64,000 nt of DNA from Salipiger sp. IMCC34102 (GCF_004145405.1 NZ_SELQ01000004.1:124001-188000); one strand, 5' to 3'; shown: positions 53,499-62,372, numbered from the stretch's first letter. Program-made: numbers and translations. The notes: generated by a model from the sequence alone, not told the origin.

Positions 53499-54098
53499 CT
53501 ACCGGCGGCGGTCGCGGCGCGAGGACATGGGCTGGAACGCCACGCCCACGTGCGCCTCGCAATAGGGTTTGCCCGGCTGGGAGGGCAGGCCGCAGAACCA
53601 GAAGTCGTCGGTCGCGGGATCGCCCACGGGCCATTTGCAGGTCTTCTCCGTCAGGTCCATCAGGCCGATCTTGCGCGCGGTCTTCTCGACCTCGTTGACC
53701 TTGGCCAGCGCCTCGGGGCTGATCTCGTTGGCGGAGGGCTGCGGCGGCAAGGGCTGGCCCGCGGGGATGATCGCCCGGCGCGCGGCGCTGATCGGGATGC
53801 CGTTCTCGTCCAGCTCCTCGACCTCTTCCGCGGTCTCGGCCTTCATGGGCGAGGCGGAGAAGGTGCGCATCTTGGTTTCGGGTACTTCCGCCTCGGGCGC
53901 TTCGGGTGCGGCGACGGGTTCGGCCTCCTTCTCCGGCGCGGGGGCCGCGCCGGCACGGTTCGACAGGCCCAGCCGGTGGACCTTGCCGATCACCGCGTTG
54001 CGGGTCACGCCGCCCAATTCCTTGGCGATGACGCTGGCGGACTGGCCTTCGCCCCACATCCGCTTGAGCGTCTCGACACGATCATCCGTCCAGGACAT
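53499..54098 (-). CDS. gcrA: GcrA cell-cycle regulator
   Basis: A 199-residue GcrA, a sigma70-associated transcription factor that reads GANTC methylation in alphaproteobacteria. MSWTDDRVETLKRMWGEG and GVTRNAVIGKVHRLGLSNR form the N-terminal DNA-binding domain; the middle (residues 50-140) is acidic and Pro/Glu/Ala-rich; the C-terminus has CKWPVGDP, FWFCGLP and KPYCEAHVGVAFQP, the conserved cysteine/histidine block. It is the strongest single marker that this is an alphaproteobacterium. It is divergent from the ABC-2 permease. Confidence 0.96.
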   Translation of the reverse strand: MSWTDDRVETLKRMWGEGQSASVIAKELGGVTRNAVIGKVHRLGLSNRAGAAPAPEKEAEPVAAPEAPEAEVPETKMRTFSASPMKAETAEEVEELDENGIPISAARRAIIPAGQPLPPQPSANEISPEALAKVNEVEKTARKIGLMDLTEKTCKWPVGDPATDDFWFCGLPSQPGKPYCEAHVGVAFQPMSSRRDRRR

Positions 54099-54251
54099 GG
54101 CAGTTCCTATCTTCGTCGGGGCAGGGGGCATCCGCCCGCCTGCATCAGGTAAGGCCCTTATACTAAGCATGGGCGCGGCGGATACAACCGCGCTCTGGCC
54201 ATTCCGGCAGGCCTTGGTATGTCTGCGCGCAACAGATCGAAGGATGACGAC

Positions 54252-55058
54252 ATGGCAGAGCAACACGCAGGGATGGGCGTCCGCCGCTTCGGGCGCTGGA
54301 ACGTCGAGGGGACCCGCACCCTGGCCGAGCGCGAGATCCGCCGTTTCATGAACGTCTGGTCGCAGACCGTCATGGCGCCGCTGATCAACGCGGGGCTTTT
54401 GCTGATGATCTTCACCATCGCCATCGGTCCCCAGCGTGGAGAGGTCATGGGCGTGCCCTTCATGACCTTCCTCGCCCCCGGCATCCTGATCATGACGGTG
54501 ATCCAGAACGCCTTCGCCAATACCTCGTCGAGCATCGCCTCGGCCAAGGTGGGCGGCAACATCGTGGACACGCTGATGCCGCCCCTCTCCGCGGCGGAGC
54601 TTCTGATCGGCTACCTTGCGGGTGCGGTGGCGCGCGGGCTGATCGTGGCCTTCGTGATCGCGCTGGGGTCGTGGATCTTCCTCGGCGTCGCGGTGCAGAA
54701 CGTCGCCTGGGTGCTGACCTTCGTCATGCTGGGCTCGATCTTCATGGGAGGCCTCGGCATGATCGCGGGGATCTACGCCAACAAGTTCGACCAGCTGTCG
54801 GCGATCTCGAACTTCCTGGTCACGCCGCTGTCGTTCCTGTCGGGCACCTTCTACTCGATCGAGGCGCTGCCGGACCCGCTTCAGGCCGCCTCCCACGCGA
54901 ACCCGTTCTTCTACATCATCGACGGCGTGCGCTACGGGATGATCGGCGTGTCGGACAGCTCGCCCTGGCTGGGGCTGGTGATCGTGCTGGTGTCGGTGAC
55001 CCTGGTGCTGGCGCTGATCTGGCGCTGGCTGGACCGCGGATACCGCCTCAAGGCCTGA
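54252..55058 (+). CDS. ABC-2 type transporter permease
   Basis: A 268-residue permease with six spans, of the NodJ/DrrB-like ABC-2 group. EREIRRFMNVWSQTVMAPLI precedes span 1, LAPGILIMTVIQNAFANTSSSIASAK marks the ABC-2 signature region, and SFLSGTFYSIEALP lies between spans 5 and 6. The ATG at 54252 has AAGGA 7 nt upstream; an ATG at 54219 is in frame without one. No ATPase gene is next to it: gcrA is divergent upstream and the arg genes follow. It probably pairs with an ATPase encoded elsewhere. Confidence 0.85.
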   Translation: MAEQHAGMGVRRFGRWNVEGTRTLAEREIRRFMNVWSQTVMAPLINAGLLLMIFTIAIGPQRGEVMGVPFMTFLAPGILIMTVIQNAFANTSSSIASAKVGGNIVDTLMPPLSAAELLIGYLAGAVARGLIVAFVIALGSWIFLGVAVQNVAWVLTFVMLGSIFMGGLGMIAGIYANKFDQLSAISNFLVTPLSFLSGTFYSIEALPDPLQAASHANPFFYIIDGVRYGMIGVSDSSPWLGLVIVLVSVTLVLALIWRWLDRGYRLKA

Positions 55059-55099
55059 GGGTCTTGCCCTTGCGTCATGGTCCGGCTAGAGATCGGGCC

Positions 55100-55141
55100 A
55101 TGACGACACGTGCCCCCATCGAGATCCGACGCCGAGGCTAA
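55100..55141 (+). CDS. 13-codon arginine-rich ORF upstream of argD (possible leader)
   Basis: ATG to TAA encodes MTTRAPIEIRRRG, with four arginines, three of them consecutive (CGA CGC CGA, including two rare CGA codons). It lies between an ABC permease and argD. Leader peptides rich in the pathway amino acid can control biosynthetic operons by attenuation. It is not preceded by a good ribosome-binding site, and a better promoter candidate lies downstream of it, so it may be coincidence. Confidence 0.3.
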   Translation: MTTRAPIEIRRRG

Positions 55142-55185
55142 GCCCCTCGCCCGCGTCCGCACGTCCGTCTTTCCATCAAAATTTG

Positions 55186-55214
55186 TTGACCCCGCCCGGC
55201 CCCTTGGGCACAAA
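55186..55214 (+). promoter_or_regulatory. candidate sigma70 promoter for argD-argF
   Basis: TTGACC at 55186-55191, a 17-nt spacer, then CACAAA at 55209-55214. The -35 is good and the -10 weak. It ends about 26 nt before the argD ATG and is followed by AGGAG. Confidence 0.4.
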
Positions 55215-55240
55215 TCGGGCTTTCCTACAGGAGCGATCCC

Positions 55241-56425
55241 ATGATCCCGTCCATCCTGCCGACCTACAACCGCGCGCCCATGGCCTTCACGAAAGGCGAG
55301 GGCAGCTGGCTGATCGCGGAGGACGGGCGAAGGTTCCTGGACATGGGCGCGGGCATCGCGGTCAACGCGCTGGGCCACGCCCACCCCGCGCTGGTCGAGG
55401 CGCTGACCACACAGGCGAACGCGGTCTGGCATACCTCCAACCTTTACCAGATCCCGGCCCAGAAAGAGCTGGCGGACCGGCTGGTCGAGGCGACTTTCGC
55501 CGACACTGCCTTCTTCACCAACTCCGGGACAGAGGCCTGCGAGCTGGCGGTCAAGATGGCCCGCAAGCACTTCCACGAGGCAGGCCAGCCCGAGCGCGTG
55601 GACATCATCACCTTCTCGGGCAGCTTCCACGGACGCTCCTCCGCCGGGATCGCCGCCGCGGGGTCCGAGAAGATGACCAAGGGCTTCGGCCCGCTTCTGC
55701 CCGGGTTCGTGCACCTTGACTTCGGGGATCACGAAGCGCTGACCGAGGCCGCGGCCTCCCCCACCGCCTGCGCGATCCTGGTCGAGCCGGTGCAGGGCGA
55801 AGGCGGCATCCGCCCGGTGCCGGACCAGTGCCTGAAGGGGCTGCGCGATCTGGCGGACGAACACGGGCTGCTGCTGATCTTCGACGAGGTGCAATGTGGC
55901 GTGGGACGGACCGGCAAGCTCTTCGCCCACGAATGGGCGGGGATCGCGCCCGACATCATGATGGTGGCCAAGGGCATCGGCGGAGGCTTTCCGCTGGGCG
56001 CCGTGCTGGCCACGGAAGGCGCCGCCCGCGCCATGACCGCGGGCACCCATGGCTCCACCTACGGCGGCAACCCGCTGGGCTGTGCCGTGGGCAACGCGGT
56101 GATGAAGATCGTGGCCGACCCTGCGTTCCTGGCAGAGGTCAACCGCAAGGCGGGGCTCCTGCGCCAGAAGCTCGAAGGTCTCGTGGCCGAACACCCGGAC
56201 GTCTTCGATGGCGTGCGCGGCGCGGGCCTCATGCTGGGTCTCAAGTGCCGGGCCGTGAACACCGACATCGTTCAGGCAGGCTACGACCAGGATCTTCTCA
56301 CGGTTCCCGCCGCCGACAACGTGATCCGGCTGCTGCCGCCACTCACGATCACCGACGAGGAGATCGCCGAGGCCACCCGCAGGCTCGACGTCGCCGCGAC
56401 GCGGATCCAGGCTTCTTTGGATTGA
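55241..56425 (+). CDS. argD: acetylornithine aminotransferase
   Basis: A 394-residue class III aminotransferase for arginine synthesis. MPSILPTYNRAPMAF-type start (MIPSILPTYNRAPMAFTKGE), FTNSGTEACELAVKMARKHF, SFHGRSSAGIAAAGSEK, LVEPVQGEGGIRPV, LIFDEVQCGVGRTGKLFAHE, the PLP lysine in MVAKGIGGGFPLGA, and HGSTYGGNPLGCAVGNAV are all present. It also may act in lysine synthesis (N-succinyl-DAP). AGGAG precedes the ATG. It is followed by argF on the same strand, with a strong hairpin between them. Confidence 0.95.
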   Translation: MIPSILPTYNRAPMAFTKGEGSWLIAEDGRRFLDMGAGIAVNALGHAHPALVEALTTQANAVWHTSNLYQIPAQKELADRLVEATFADTAFFTNSGTEACELAVKMARKHFHEAGQPERVDIITFSGSFHGRSSAGIAAAGSEKMTKGFGPLLPGFVHLDFGDHEALTEAAASPTACAILVEPVQGEGGIRPVPDQCLKGLRDLADEHGLLLIFDEVQCGVGRTGKLFAHEWAGIAPDIMMVAKGIGGGFPLGAVLATEGAARAMTAGTHGSTYGGNPLGCAVGNAVMKIVADPAFLAEVNRKAGLLRQKLEGLVAEHPDVFDGVRGAGLMLGLKCRAVNTDIVQAGYDQDLLTVPAADNVIRLLPPLTITDEEIAEATRRLDVAATRIQASLD

Positions 56426-56443
56426 AAATACTTTGCCGGGGGT

Positions 56444-56466
56444 CCGGGGGATGCAAAATCCCCCGG
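56444..56466 (+). repeat. perfect 9-bp hairpin between argD and argF
   Basis: CCGGGGGAT (56444-56452), loop GCAAA, then ATCCCCCGG (56458-56466). No T-run follows, so it is more likely to affect mRNA stability or argD/argF ratio than to stop transcription outright. Confidence 0.65.
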
Positions 56467-56492
56467 CTCCGACCTGACCGAAAGACCAGAAC

Positions 56493-57398
56493 ATGCCCCA
56501 TTTCCTCGATCTCCACACCACGCCGGCCAGCGACCTGCGGGCGATCATCGACAATGCCCGCGCCATGAAGGAAGCGCGCAACGGCCACCCCAAGGGCCGT
56601 CCGGACGCCGCGCAGCCGCTGAAGGACTACGTGGTGGCGCTGATCTTCGAGAAACCCTCGACCCGCACGCGCATCAGTTTCGACGTGGGCGTGCGTCAGA
56701 TGGGCGGGACGACGCTGGTGCTGTCGGGAAGCGACATGCAGCTGGGGCATGGAGAGACCATCGCCGACACCGCGCGCGTCCTGTCGCGCTACGTCGACCT
56801 GATCATGATCCGCACCTTCGAGGAGGCGACCCTGCTGGAGATGGCCGAACACGCCAGCGTACCCGTCATCAACGGCCTGACCAACCGGACGCATCCCTGC
56901 CAGATCATGGCCGACGTGATGACCTTCGAAGAGCACCGCGGCCCGATCAAGGGCCGCAAGGTGGTCTGGTCGGGCGACGGCAACAACGTCTTCGCAAGCT
57001 TCGCCCATGCCGCCAGGCAGTTCGACTTCGACCTGGTCTTCACCGGGCCGCAGCCGCTGGACCCCGAACCGGCGCTCGCCGGGCTCTACCGGACCGAGCG
57101 GGACCCCGACAAGGCGGTGGAAGGCGCGGATCTGGTGGTGACCGACACCTGGGTGTCGATGCACGACCCGCAATCCGCGCGCGAGCGGCGGCACAACCAG
57201 CTGCGCGGCTACCAGGTGAACGATGCGCTGATGGCGCGCGCCAAGCCAGATGCGCTCTTCATGCACTGCCTGCCCGCGCACCGCGACGACGAGGCGACAT
57301 CGAGCGTGATGGACGGTCCGCATTCGGTGATCTTCGACGAGGCAGAGAACCGTCTGCACGCCCAGAAGGCGATCATGCAGTATTGTCTGCAAGGCTGA
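56493..57398 (+). CDS. argF: ornithine carbamoyltransferase
   Basis: A 301-residue carbamoyltransferase that makes citrulline. [15 protein letters not shown] (carbamoyl phosphate site STRTR), [18 protein letters not shown] (HPCQ), [12 protein letters not shown], and the ornithine-binding [11 protein letters not shown] are all present. It follows argD and is probably in the same operon, after a hairpin. A second hairpin with a 9-bp GC stem follows. Confidence 0.96.
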   Translation: MPHFLDLHTTPASDLRAIIDNARAMKEARNGHPKGRPDAAQPLKDYVVALIFEKPSTRTRISFDVGVRQMGGTTLVLSGSDMQLGHGETIADTARVLSRYVDLIMIRTFEEATLLEMAEHASVPVINGLTNRTHPCQIMADVMTFEEHRGPIKGRKVVWSGDGNNVFASFAHAARQFDFDLVFTGPQPLDPEPALAGLYRTERDPDKAVEGADLVVTDTWVSMHDPQSARERRHNQLRGYQVNDALMARAKPDALFMHCLPAHRDDEATSSVMDGPHSVIFDEAENRLHAQKAIMQYCLQG

Positions 57399-57407
57399 AC
57401 CCGATCA

Positions 57408-57434
57408 CCCCGGGGGGCAGGGGCACCCCCGGGG
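57408..57434. terminator. GC hairpin between convergent argF and Nudix genes
   Basis: CCCCGGGGG (57408-57416) pairs with CCCCCGGGG (57426-57434) around a 9-nt loop. It lies between two convergent genes. No T-run follows on either strand. Confidence 0.55.
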
Positions 57435-57438
57435 AACC

Positions 57439-57879
57439 TCAGAGGGCCTTCAGCGCCTTGCGAAAGCCCTTGTCCTTGAGAAGGTCGGCCGCCTTCGACA
57501 GGCTGACCCAGCGCCGGTCGCGGCGTTTGTGTTCCGGGAACTTGCGCTGCATCTCGGCCACCTTGATCCCGTAGACCGAGATCCGCGCCGGGGCACGACG
57601 GCCATCGTCGTAGCGTTTCACGCCCGTGAACGTCGTGATGGGCTTTTTCGTCACCGCGCCCTTGCGCACGCCCGCTTCTTCCCAAGCTTCCTGCAAGGCG
57701 GCTTCGGCATCGGTCAACCCGTCGATGGGCCAGCCTTTCGGCAGGATCCAGCGCCCCCGGGACGAGGTGACGAGAAGGATCTCGCGCCCCTTCTTGCCCT
57801 TGCGATGGCACAGGGCCGCAACCTGGGAGACGGTTTCGGTCACCGGCATCGCACCGTCGAAATCTGGATTGACTGTCAT
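57439..57879 (-). CDS. Nudix hydrolase (diphosphoinositol-polyphosphate phosphohydrolase-like)
   Basis: A 146-residue Nudix protein. The box GWPIDGLTDAEAALQEAWEEAGV keeps EAWEEAGV but has Leu and Gln where the classical GX5EX7REUXEEXGU box has Glu and Arg. This variant is seen in a common alphaproteobacterial group resembling DIPP enzymes. RWILPKGWP precedes the box. The substrate is unknown (perhaps a nucleoside polyphosphate or inositol pyrophosphate). The ATG is at 57879. Confidence 0.87.
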   Translation of the reverse strand: MTVNPDFDGAMPVTETVSQVAALCHRKGKKGREILLVTSSRGRWILPKGWPIDGLTDAEAALQEAWEEAGVRKGAVTKKPITTFTGVKRYDDGRRAPARISVYGIKVAEMQRKFPEHKRRDRRWVSLSKAADLLKDKGFRKALKAL

Positions 57880-57956
57880 TGCGGAATACTGCGTGGCGTA
57901 ATTATGTTTCCCGATACTTAAAGCTTATCCACAGTCTTGCAACTTTTTACGGGTTA

Positions 57957-60371
57957 TCAGCCCTTGCGCGGTTTTGCGCGCAGCGTCGGGTCGGCCTCGC
58001 GCGGATCCTCGGGCCAGGGGTGGCGCGGGTAGCGCCCGCGCATGTCGCGGCGCACGTCGGCGTAGGAGCTGTCCCAGAAGCCCGGCAGATCCTGCGTCAC
58101 CTGAACGGGCTTGTGCCCGGGCGAGAGCAGGGTCACCCGCAGCGGCGTGCGGCCGACCATCGGATGGGTCGTCTGGCCGAACATCTCCTGTATCCGAAGC
58201 GCGATCGCGGGCACCTCCCCGTCGTAGTCGATGGGGATCTTGCGTCCCAGCGGGGTGGTGAAGGCCGGCGGGGCCGCGCGGTCGAGCGCCTGCAGCTGAT
58301 CCCAGTCCAGCATCGCGCGCCAGGGGACCGTCAGGTCGAAGGCGGACCAGTCCTGCGTGCTGCGCACCCCATCGAGGTAAGGCAGCAGCCAGTCCTCCAG
58401 CGTCTCCATCAGGGCGTCGTCCGACAGGTCCGGCAGGTCCACCCCGCCGTCGCGGACGAGCGCCACCCGCGCCCGGAAGCGCGCGGCGCCCTTGCCGGGA
58501 CGCAGTCCCAGTTGACGCACGCCGTCCAGCATGGCGCGGGAGACGGCCTCGGGCGGGGCGTCGTTCCAGCGGCGGTCGTCCAGCACCAGCGCGCCCAGGC
58601 GTTCCTGCCGCCGAGCCAGCACGCGGCCCTCGCGCTTCGACCAGGCGCAGACCTCGGTCCAGCCGATCCGGTCGGAGAGGACGTCCCGCAGATCGCCGTC
58701 CGAGATCACCGCCGCGGTGCGGATCTTCGCCTCCCGCGGGTGGCCGTCGGTGTCGGTGACGACGAGAAGCCGTTGCCCCGCCAGGGGATCGCTTGCCTCC
58801 ATCACGGCGCCCTTGCCGCCCGAAAGCAGGTAGCGCGGCGCCTCGCCGCCGCGGTGCAGGGCGATCCGGTCGGGATAGGCAAGGGCCGCCATCTGCGCGA
58901 TGCCAAGCGGGTCTTTCTGCGGCACCCCCTTGCCCAGCCGCTTTGCCTCGGCCTTGATCTGCGACAGCGCCGCGCGGTTCACCTGCGCGGGCACCGGCCC
59001 GCCGCGCAGGGCGGCCAGGCGGGGGGCCAGATCCGCGCCCGCGCCGATCAGTGGATCGCGTGCGTCCAGCAGGGCCGCAAGATCCGCCGCCTGCGCGCCC
59101 GCCACGACCAGCATATGCGCGAGACGCGGGTGCAGCGGCATCGCGGCCAGCCTGCGCCCGTGCGGCGTGATGCGATCCGCCGCATCGAGCGCGCCCAGAT
59201 CGCGCAGGAGCGCCCGCGCTTCGGCCAGGGCGGCCTCCGGCGGGGGTGTCAGGAAGGCGAGATCGGCGCTGCCCCAGAGGGCAAGGTCGAGCGCCAGACC
59301 GGCCAGGTCCGCCGCCGCGATCTCTGGCGGGGGGTACGACGGGCGCGCGCCGTGCTCTCCGGCGGTCCACATGCGGAAGGCCAGCCCTTCGGCCACGCGA
59401 CCGGCGCGCCCCGCGCGTTGTTCGGATTCCGCGCGGGCGGCCCGTTCGGAGACCAGCCGCGCCATGCCCGAGCCGGGATCGAAGCGGGCCCGCCGCGCGA
59501 GGCCTGCGTCCACCACCACGCGGATGTCCTCGATGGTGAGCGAGGTCTCGGCGATGGAGGTCGAGAGCACCACCTTGCGGCCCGAGGTCACCGGCGCGAT
59601 GGCCGCGCGCTGATCGGCGAAGGGCAGGGCGCCGTAGAGCGGGCGGATCGCGCAGTCCTCTGGCACGCGGCCCTCAAGGGCCGCTGCGACCTGGCGGATC
59701 TCTCCCGCGCCGGGCAGGAAGACGAGCACGCCGCCGGTGGTCCGCGGCAGGATTTCTGCCAGCAGATCGGCGCAGGCCTGCGGCAGGCGGCCCTGCACGG
59801 GCCGGTCGAGGTAGCGGACCTCCACCGGGTAGCTGCGCCCCTCCGCCGTCACGATCGGCGCATCGTCCAGCAAGGCGGCAACCGGAGCGGCATCGAGCGT
59901 GGCGGACATGACGATCAGCTGCAGGTCGGGACGCAGGGCCTGCCGAACCTCCTGGACGAGGGCAAGGCCGAGGTCGGCCTGGAGGGAACGTTCGTGGAAC
60001 TCGTCGAAGATCACGGCGCCGATGCCCGCAAGCTCCGGGTCGTCCTGGACCATCCGGGTCAGGATGCCTTCGGTCACGATCAGGATGCGGCAGTCCGGGC
60101 CGACTTTGGCCTCGCCGCGCATCCGGTAGCCCACGCGCGCGCCCACGGGCTCGTCCAGCTGCTGGGCCAGCCGTTCGGCGGCGGCCCGCACCGCAAGGCG
60201 GCGCGGTTCGAGCATCACGATGGTGCCGGGGATCGCCCCCGCTTCGAGCAGGGCCAGCGGGACGCGGGTGGTCTTGCCCGCGCCGGGCGGGGCCTGCAGG
60301 ACGACCCGGCCGGCCTGCGCCAGCGCCCGGGTCAGATCCGGCAGCACCGCGTCGATGGGCAGTGGGGTCAC
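57957..60371 (-). CDS. hrpB: ATP-dependent RNA helicase HrpB
   Basis: An 804-residue DEAH-type helicase. APPGAGKTTRVP (Walker A), LEPRRLAVRAAAERLA, VIFDEFHERSLQADL (DEFH, an HrpB variant of DEAH), VMSATLDAAP (motif III), STSIAETSLTIEDIRVVVDAG and QRAGRAGRVAEGLAFRMW are followed by the C-terminal HrpB domain. I took the GTG at 60371 (MTPLPIDAVLPDLTRAL), which aligns with E. coli HrpB; an ATG at 60425 would add 18 basic residues. Its role in bacteria is poorly defined. Confidence 0.93.
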   Translation of the reverse strand: MTPLPIDAVLPDLTRALAQAGRVVLQAPPGAGKTTRVPLALLEAGAIPGTIVMLEPRRLAVRAAAERLAQQLDEPVGARVGYRMRGEAKVGPDCRILIVTEGILTRMVQDDPELAGIGAVIFDEFHERSLQADLGLALVQEVRQALRPDLQLIVMSATLDAAPVAALLDDAPIVTAEGRSYPVEVRYLDRPVQGRLPQACADLLAEILPRTTGGVLVFLPGAGEIRQVAAALEGRVPEDCAIRPLYGALPFADQRAAIAPVTSGRKVVLSTSIAETSLTIEDIRVVVDAGLARRARFDPGSGMARLVSERAARAESEQRAGRAGRVAEGLAFRMWTAGEHGARPSYPPPEIAAADLAGLALDLALWGSADLAFLTPPPEAALAEARALLRDLGALDAADRITPHGRRLAAMPLHPRLAHMLVVAGAQAADLAALLDARDPLIGAGADLAPRLAALRGGPVPAQVNRAALSQIKAEAKRLGKGVPQKDPLGIAQMAALAYPDRIALHRGGEAPRYLLSGGKGAVMEASDPLAGQRLLVVTDTDGHPREAKIRTAAVISDGDLRDVLSDRIGWTEVCAWSKREGRVLARRQERLGALVLDDRRWNDAPPEAVSRAMLDGVRQLGLRPGKGAARFRARVALVRDGGVDLPDLSDDALMETLEDWLLPYLDGVRSTQDWSAFDLTVPWRAMLDWDQLQALDRAAPPAFTTPLGRKIPIDYDGEVPAIALRIQEMFGQTTHPMVGRTPLRVTLLSPGHKPVQVTQDLPGFWDSSYADVRRDMRGRYPRHPWPEDPREADPTLRAKPRKG

Positions 60372-60451
60372 GAGAGGCACCGTTCGGCGGAGAGGGGTCC
60401 GGCGCAGACCCTTGCCACGCCGCATCCCGCAGGCGCGCGGACCGGGGTGCG

Positions 60452-60487
60452 AAAAGGCAAACGCCCGGCTGCGCTGGCAACCGGGCG
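60452..60487 (-). terminator. intrinsic terminator downstream of rpmB
   Basis: On the minus strand, CGCCCGG pairs with CCGGGCG (7 bp, loop of 12 nt), followed by TTTGCCTTTT. It lies just past the rpmB stop codon and before hrpB. Confidence 0.75.
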
Positions 60488-60513
60488 GTCAGGTCTCACG
60501 GCAAGGTCCGCGC

Positions 60514-60795
60514 TTATGCGGAGGCCTTGGCGATCTCTTTCTTCACTTTCAGCGCCTCGGGCGACAGCTCGGCGTCCTTGGCTTTCGCCATGAAGGAGTC
60601 CAGCCCGCCGCGGTGGTCCACGGTGCGCAGCGCGGCCGAGGAGACGCGGAACTTGAACGACCGACCCAGCGTGTCGGACATCAGCGTGACGTCCTGCAGG
60701 TTCGGCAGGAAGCGCCGACGGGTCTTGTTGTTCGCGTGGGAGACGTTGTTGCCCGACATCGGGCCTTTTCCGGTCAGATCGCAACGACGCGACAT
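60514..60795 (-). CDS. rpmB: 50S ribosomal protein L28
   Basis: A 93-residue L28 of the large ribosomal subunit. [29 protein letters not shown] and [25 protein letters not shown] are the standard L28 pattern. A short C-terminal extension rich in Lys/Ala is typical of alphaproteobacteria. It has only one of the zinc-ribbon cysteines (Cys5), so it is the C-minus form. An intrinsic terminator follows. Confidence 0.97.
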   Translation of the reverse strand: MSRRCDLTGKGPMSGNNVSHANNKTRRRFLPNLQDVTLMSDTLGRSFKFRVSSAALRTVDHRGGLDSFMAKAKDAELSPEALKVKKEIAKASA

Positions 60796-60978
60796 GGGCG
60801 TTTTCCTTCTTCTTCGAGGGCCGGTCGCGCGAGGCGGGACAGGCCGGTCCGGGGCCGACGGTGCGGCGATGAGGGGAGCGGCCCCCGGAGGCGGAGGCCT
60901 GAATTCAGTTCGCAGCGCCTAAGGGGAATCGCGCGTCGCGTCAACCCCTGCGCGCGCGGCCGGGCTATATCGCGAGCG

Positions 60979-61959
60979 TCATCCGCCGCCCAGGGGGGCG
61001 AGGGCCGCGCGGGCCGCCGCCGCCGGGGTCATGCGCCCGGCACTCACGTCGTCTTCCAGCCCGGTCAGCCGTTCGCGCAGGTCGGCATCGGTGGTGAGCA
61101 GGGCCATCATCTCGGCGCGCAGCTCCTCGCGGAACCAGTGGCGGGCCTGAGCGGCGCGGGTGGCGTCGAAATGACCCGATCGGCGGCGCCAGGCGGTGAG
61201 GGTCCGCATCTCGTCCCAGGCGGCCTCGAGGCCTTCGGTTTCCAGGGCCGAGACGCAGATCGCCTTGGGAAAGCCCTCGGCGTCGCCCTCGCGCTTGCGC
61301 ATGAGCCGCAGCGCGCCGGCGTAGTCCGAACGGGTCCGCATCGCGGGGGCCCGCAGGTCGCCGTCGGCCTTGTTGACAAGGATCAGGTCCGCGATCTCCA
61401 TGATCCCGCGCTTGACGCCTTGCAGCTCGTCCCCGCCCGCGGGGGCCAGCAGCAGGACGAAGAGGTCGGTCATCCGGGCCACGACCGTCTCTGACTGGCC
61501 GACGCCGACGGTCTCGACCAGTACGAGGTCGAAGCCCGCCGCCTCGCACAGGCGGATCGCCTCGCGCGTGCGGCGAGCCACGCCGCCCAGATGCGTCTGG
61601 CTGGGGGAGGGGCGGATGAAGGCGCGCGGGTCGCGGGAGAGGCGTTCCATCCGGGTCTTGTCGCCGAGGATGGAGCCCCCGGACCGCGCCGAGGAGGGAT
61701 CGACCGCCAGAACCGCGACCTTGAGGTCCCGTTGCGTCAGCATCAGCCCGAAGGTTTCGATGAAGGTCGATTTCCCCACCCCCGGCGTGCCGGAGAGGCC
61801 GATGCGCAGCGCTTGCCGGTCGGCGCCCAGCGCGTCCAGCAGCGCCAGCGCCGCGTCGCGGTGCGCGGGCTTGCCGCTCTCAACAAGCGTGATCGCGCGG
61901 GCCAGCGCGCGGCGGTCGCCTGCGCGGACAGCCTTTGCCATGGCGGCGATGTCGGTCAT
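60979..61959 (-). CDS. meaB: methylmalonyl-CoA mutase-associated GTPase MeaB
   Basis: A 326-residue G3E GTPase chaperone for B12-dependent methylmalonyl-CoA mutase. Walker A GLSGTPGVGKST, VLAVDPSSARSGGSILGDKTRM, VLVETVGVGQSETVVA (switch, Walker B region), NKADGDL (NKxD) and a C-terminal dimerisation helix are all present. It protects the mutase from inactive cob(II)alamin. The mutase genes are not in the window. The ATG at 61959 gives MTDIAAMAKAVRAG. The REP-like element lies just upstream. Confidence 0.94.
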   Translation of the reverse strand: MTDIAAMAKAVRAGDRRALARAITLVESGKPAHRDAALALLDALGADRQALRIGLSGTPGVGKSTFIETFGLMLTQRDLKVAVLAVDPSSARSGGSILGDKTRMERLSRDPRAFIRPSPSQTHLGGVARRTREAIRLCEAAGFDLVLVETVGVGQSETVVARMTDLFVLLLAPAGGDELQGVKRGIMEIADLILVNKADGDLRAPAMRTRSDYAGALRLMRKREGDAEGFPKAICVSALETEGLEAAWDEMRTLTAWRRRSGHFDATRAAQARHWFREELRAEMMALLTTDADLRERLTGLEDDVSAGRMTPAAAARAALAPLGGG

Positions 61960-61995
61960 GGCCCCTCCTGTCCGATCGGCGCGACGCGCGCAGAC

Positions 61996-62043
61996 TGGAG
62001 GCTCTGCCTCCAGACCTCCGGGATATTTCTAGCCAGAAGAAGG
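61996..62043 (+). repeat. REP-like hairpin element, copy 5
   Basis: TGGAGGCTCTGCCTCCA, then directly ACCTCCGGGATATTTCTAG and CCAGAAGAAGG. The first hairpin is a compensated variant (GGAGG/CCTCC instead of GGGGG/CCCCC) and the second hairpin is missing. It lies upstream of meaB. Confidence 0.8.
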
Positions 62044-62069
62044 CAGGATCGCCAGCGGGGCGGGGCGGT

Positions 62070-62372
62070 TTACCGGCAAACGCGTTGCGCACGGTTGGAG
62101 AATTCCTTGTAGCGCAGCCAGAACGCCTCGTTCCCGGGATTGTCCGACTGGCGGATGTCCTGAGCCTTCTGCGGATCCTCGAAGAAGGAGGCGGCGAGTT
62201 TCTGGTCGCGGCGTGACAGGTTCTGGTTCGCGGTCTGCTGCACGCAGGAACACAAGGCCGGGTTCGCCGCCGACCGGCCGGAGGCCATGCAGGCCTTGCC
62301 GACCTCGCCACGGACGCCGATGCCGCAGGAATTCAAAGCCAGAATCGTGAGCGCAAGGAATGCGTATTTCAT
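62070..62372 (-). CDS. small cysteine-rich exported protein, lipoprotein-like
   Basis: A 100-residue protein with an N-terminal signal (MKYAFLALTILALNSCGIGV). ALNSC could be a lipobox, giving a lipid-anchored Cys16. The mature part has four further cysteines (GKACMASG, LCSCVQQ, RVCR) and NPALCSCVQQTANQNLS. It resembles a small Rhodobacteraceae family often annotated only as hypothetical or, loosely, as arginine transporter. AGGCGA precedes the ATG (62372). It is divergent from lepA. Confidence 0.78.
   Translation of the reverse strand: MKYAFLALTILALNSCGIGVRGEVGKACMASGRSAANPALCSCVQQTANQNLSRRDQKLAASFFEDPQKAQDIRQSDNPGNEAFWLRYKEFSNRAQRVCR

Noticed and set aside
61996-62043. A classical Rho-independent terminator for meaB
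   Set aside because: It lies upstream of meaB's start, not downstream, and has the REP-like tail seen at four other sites.
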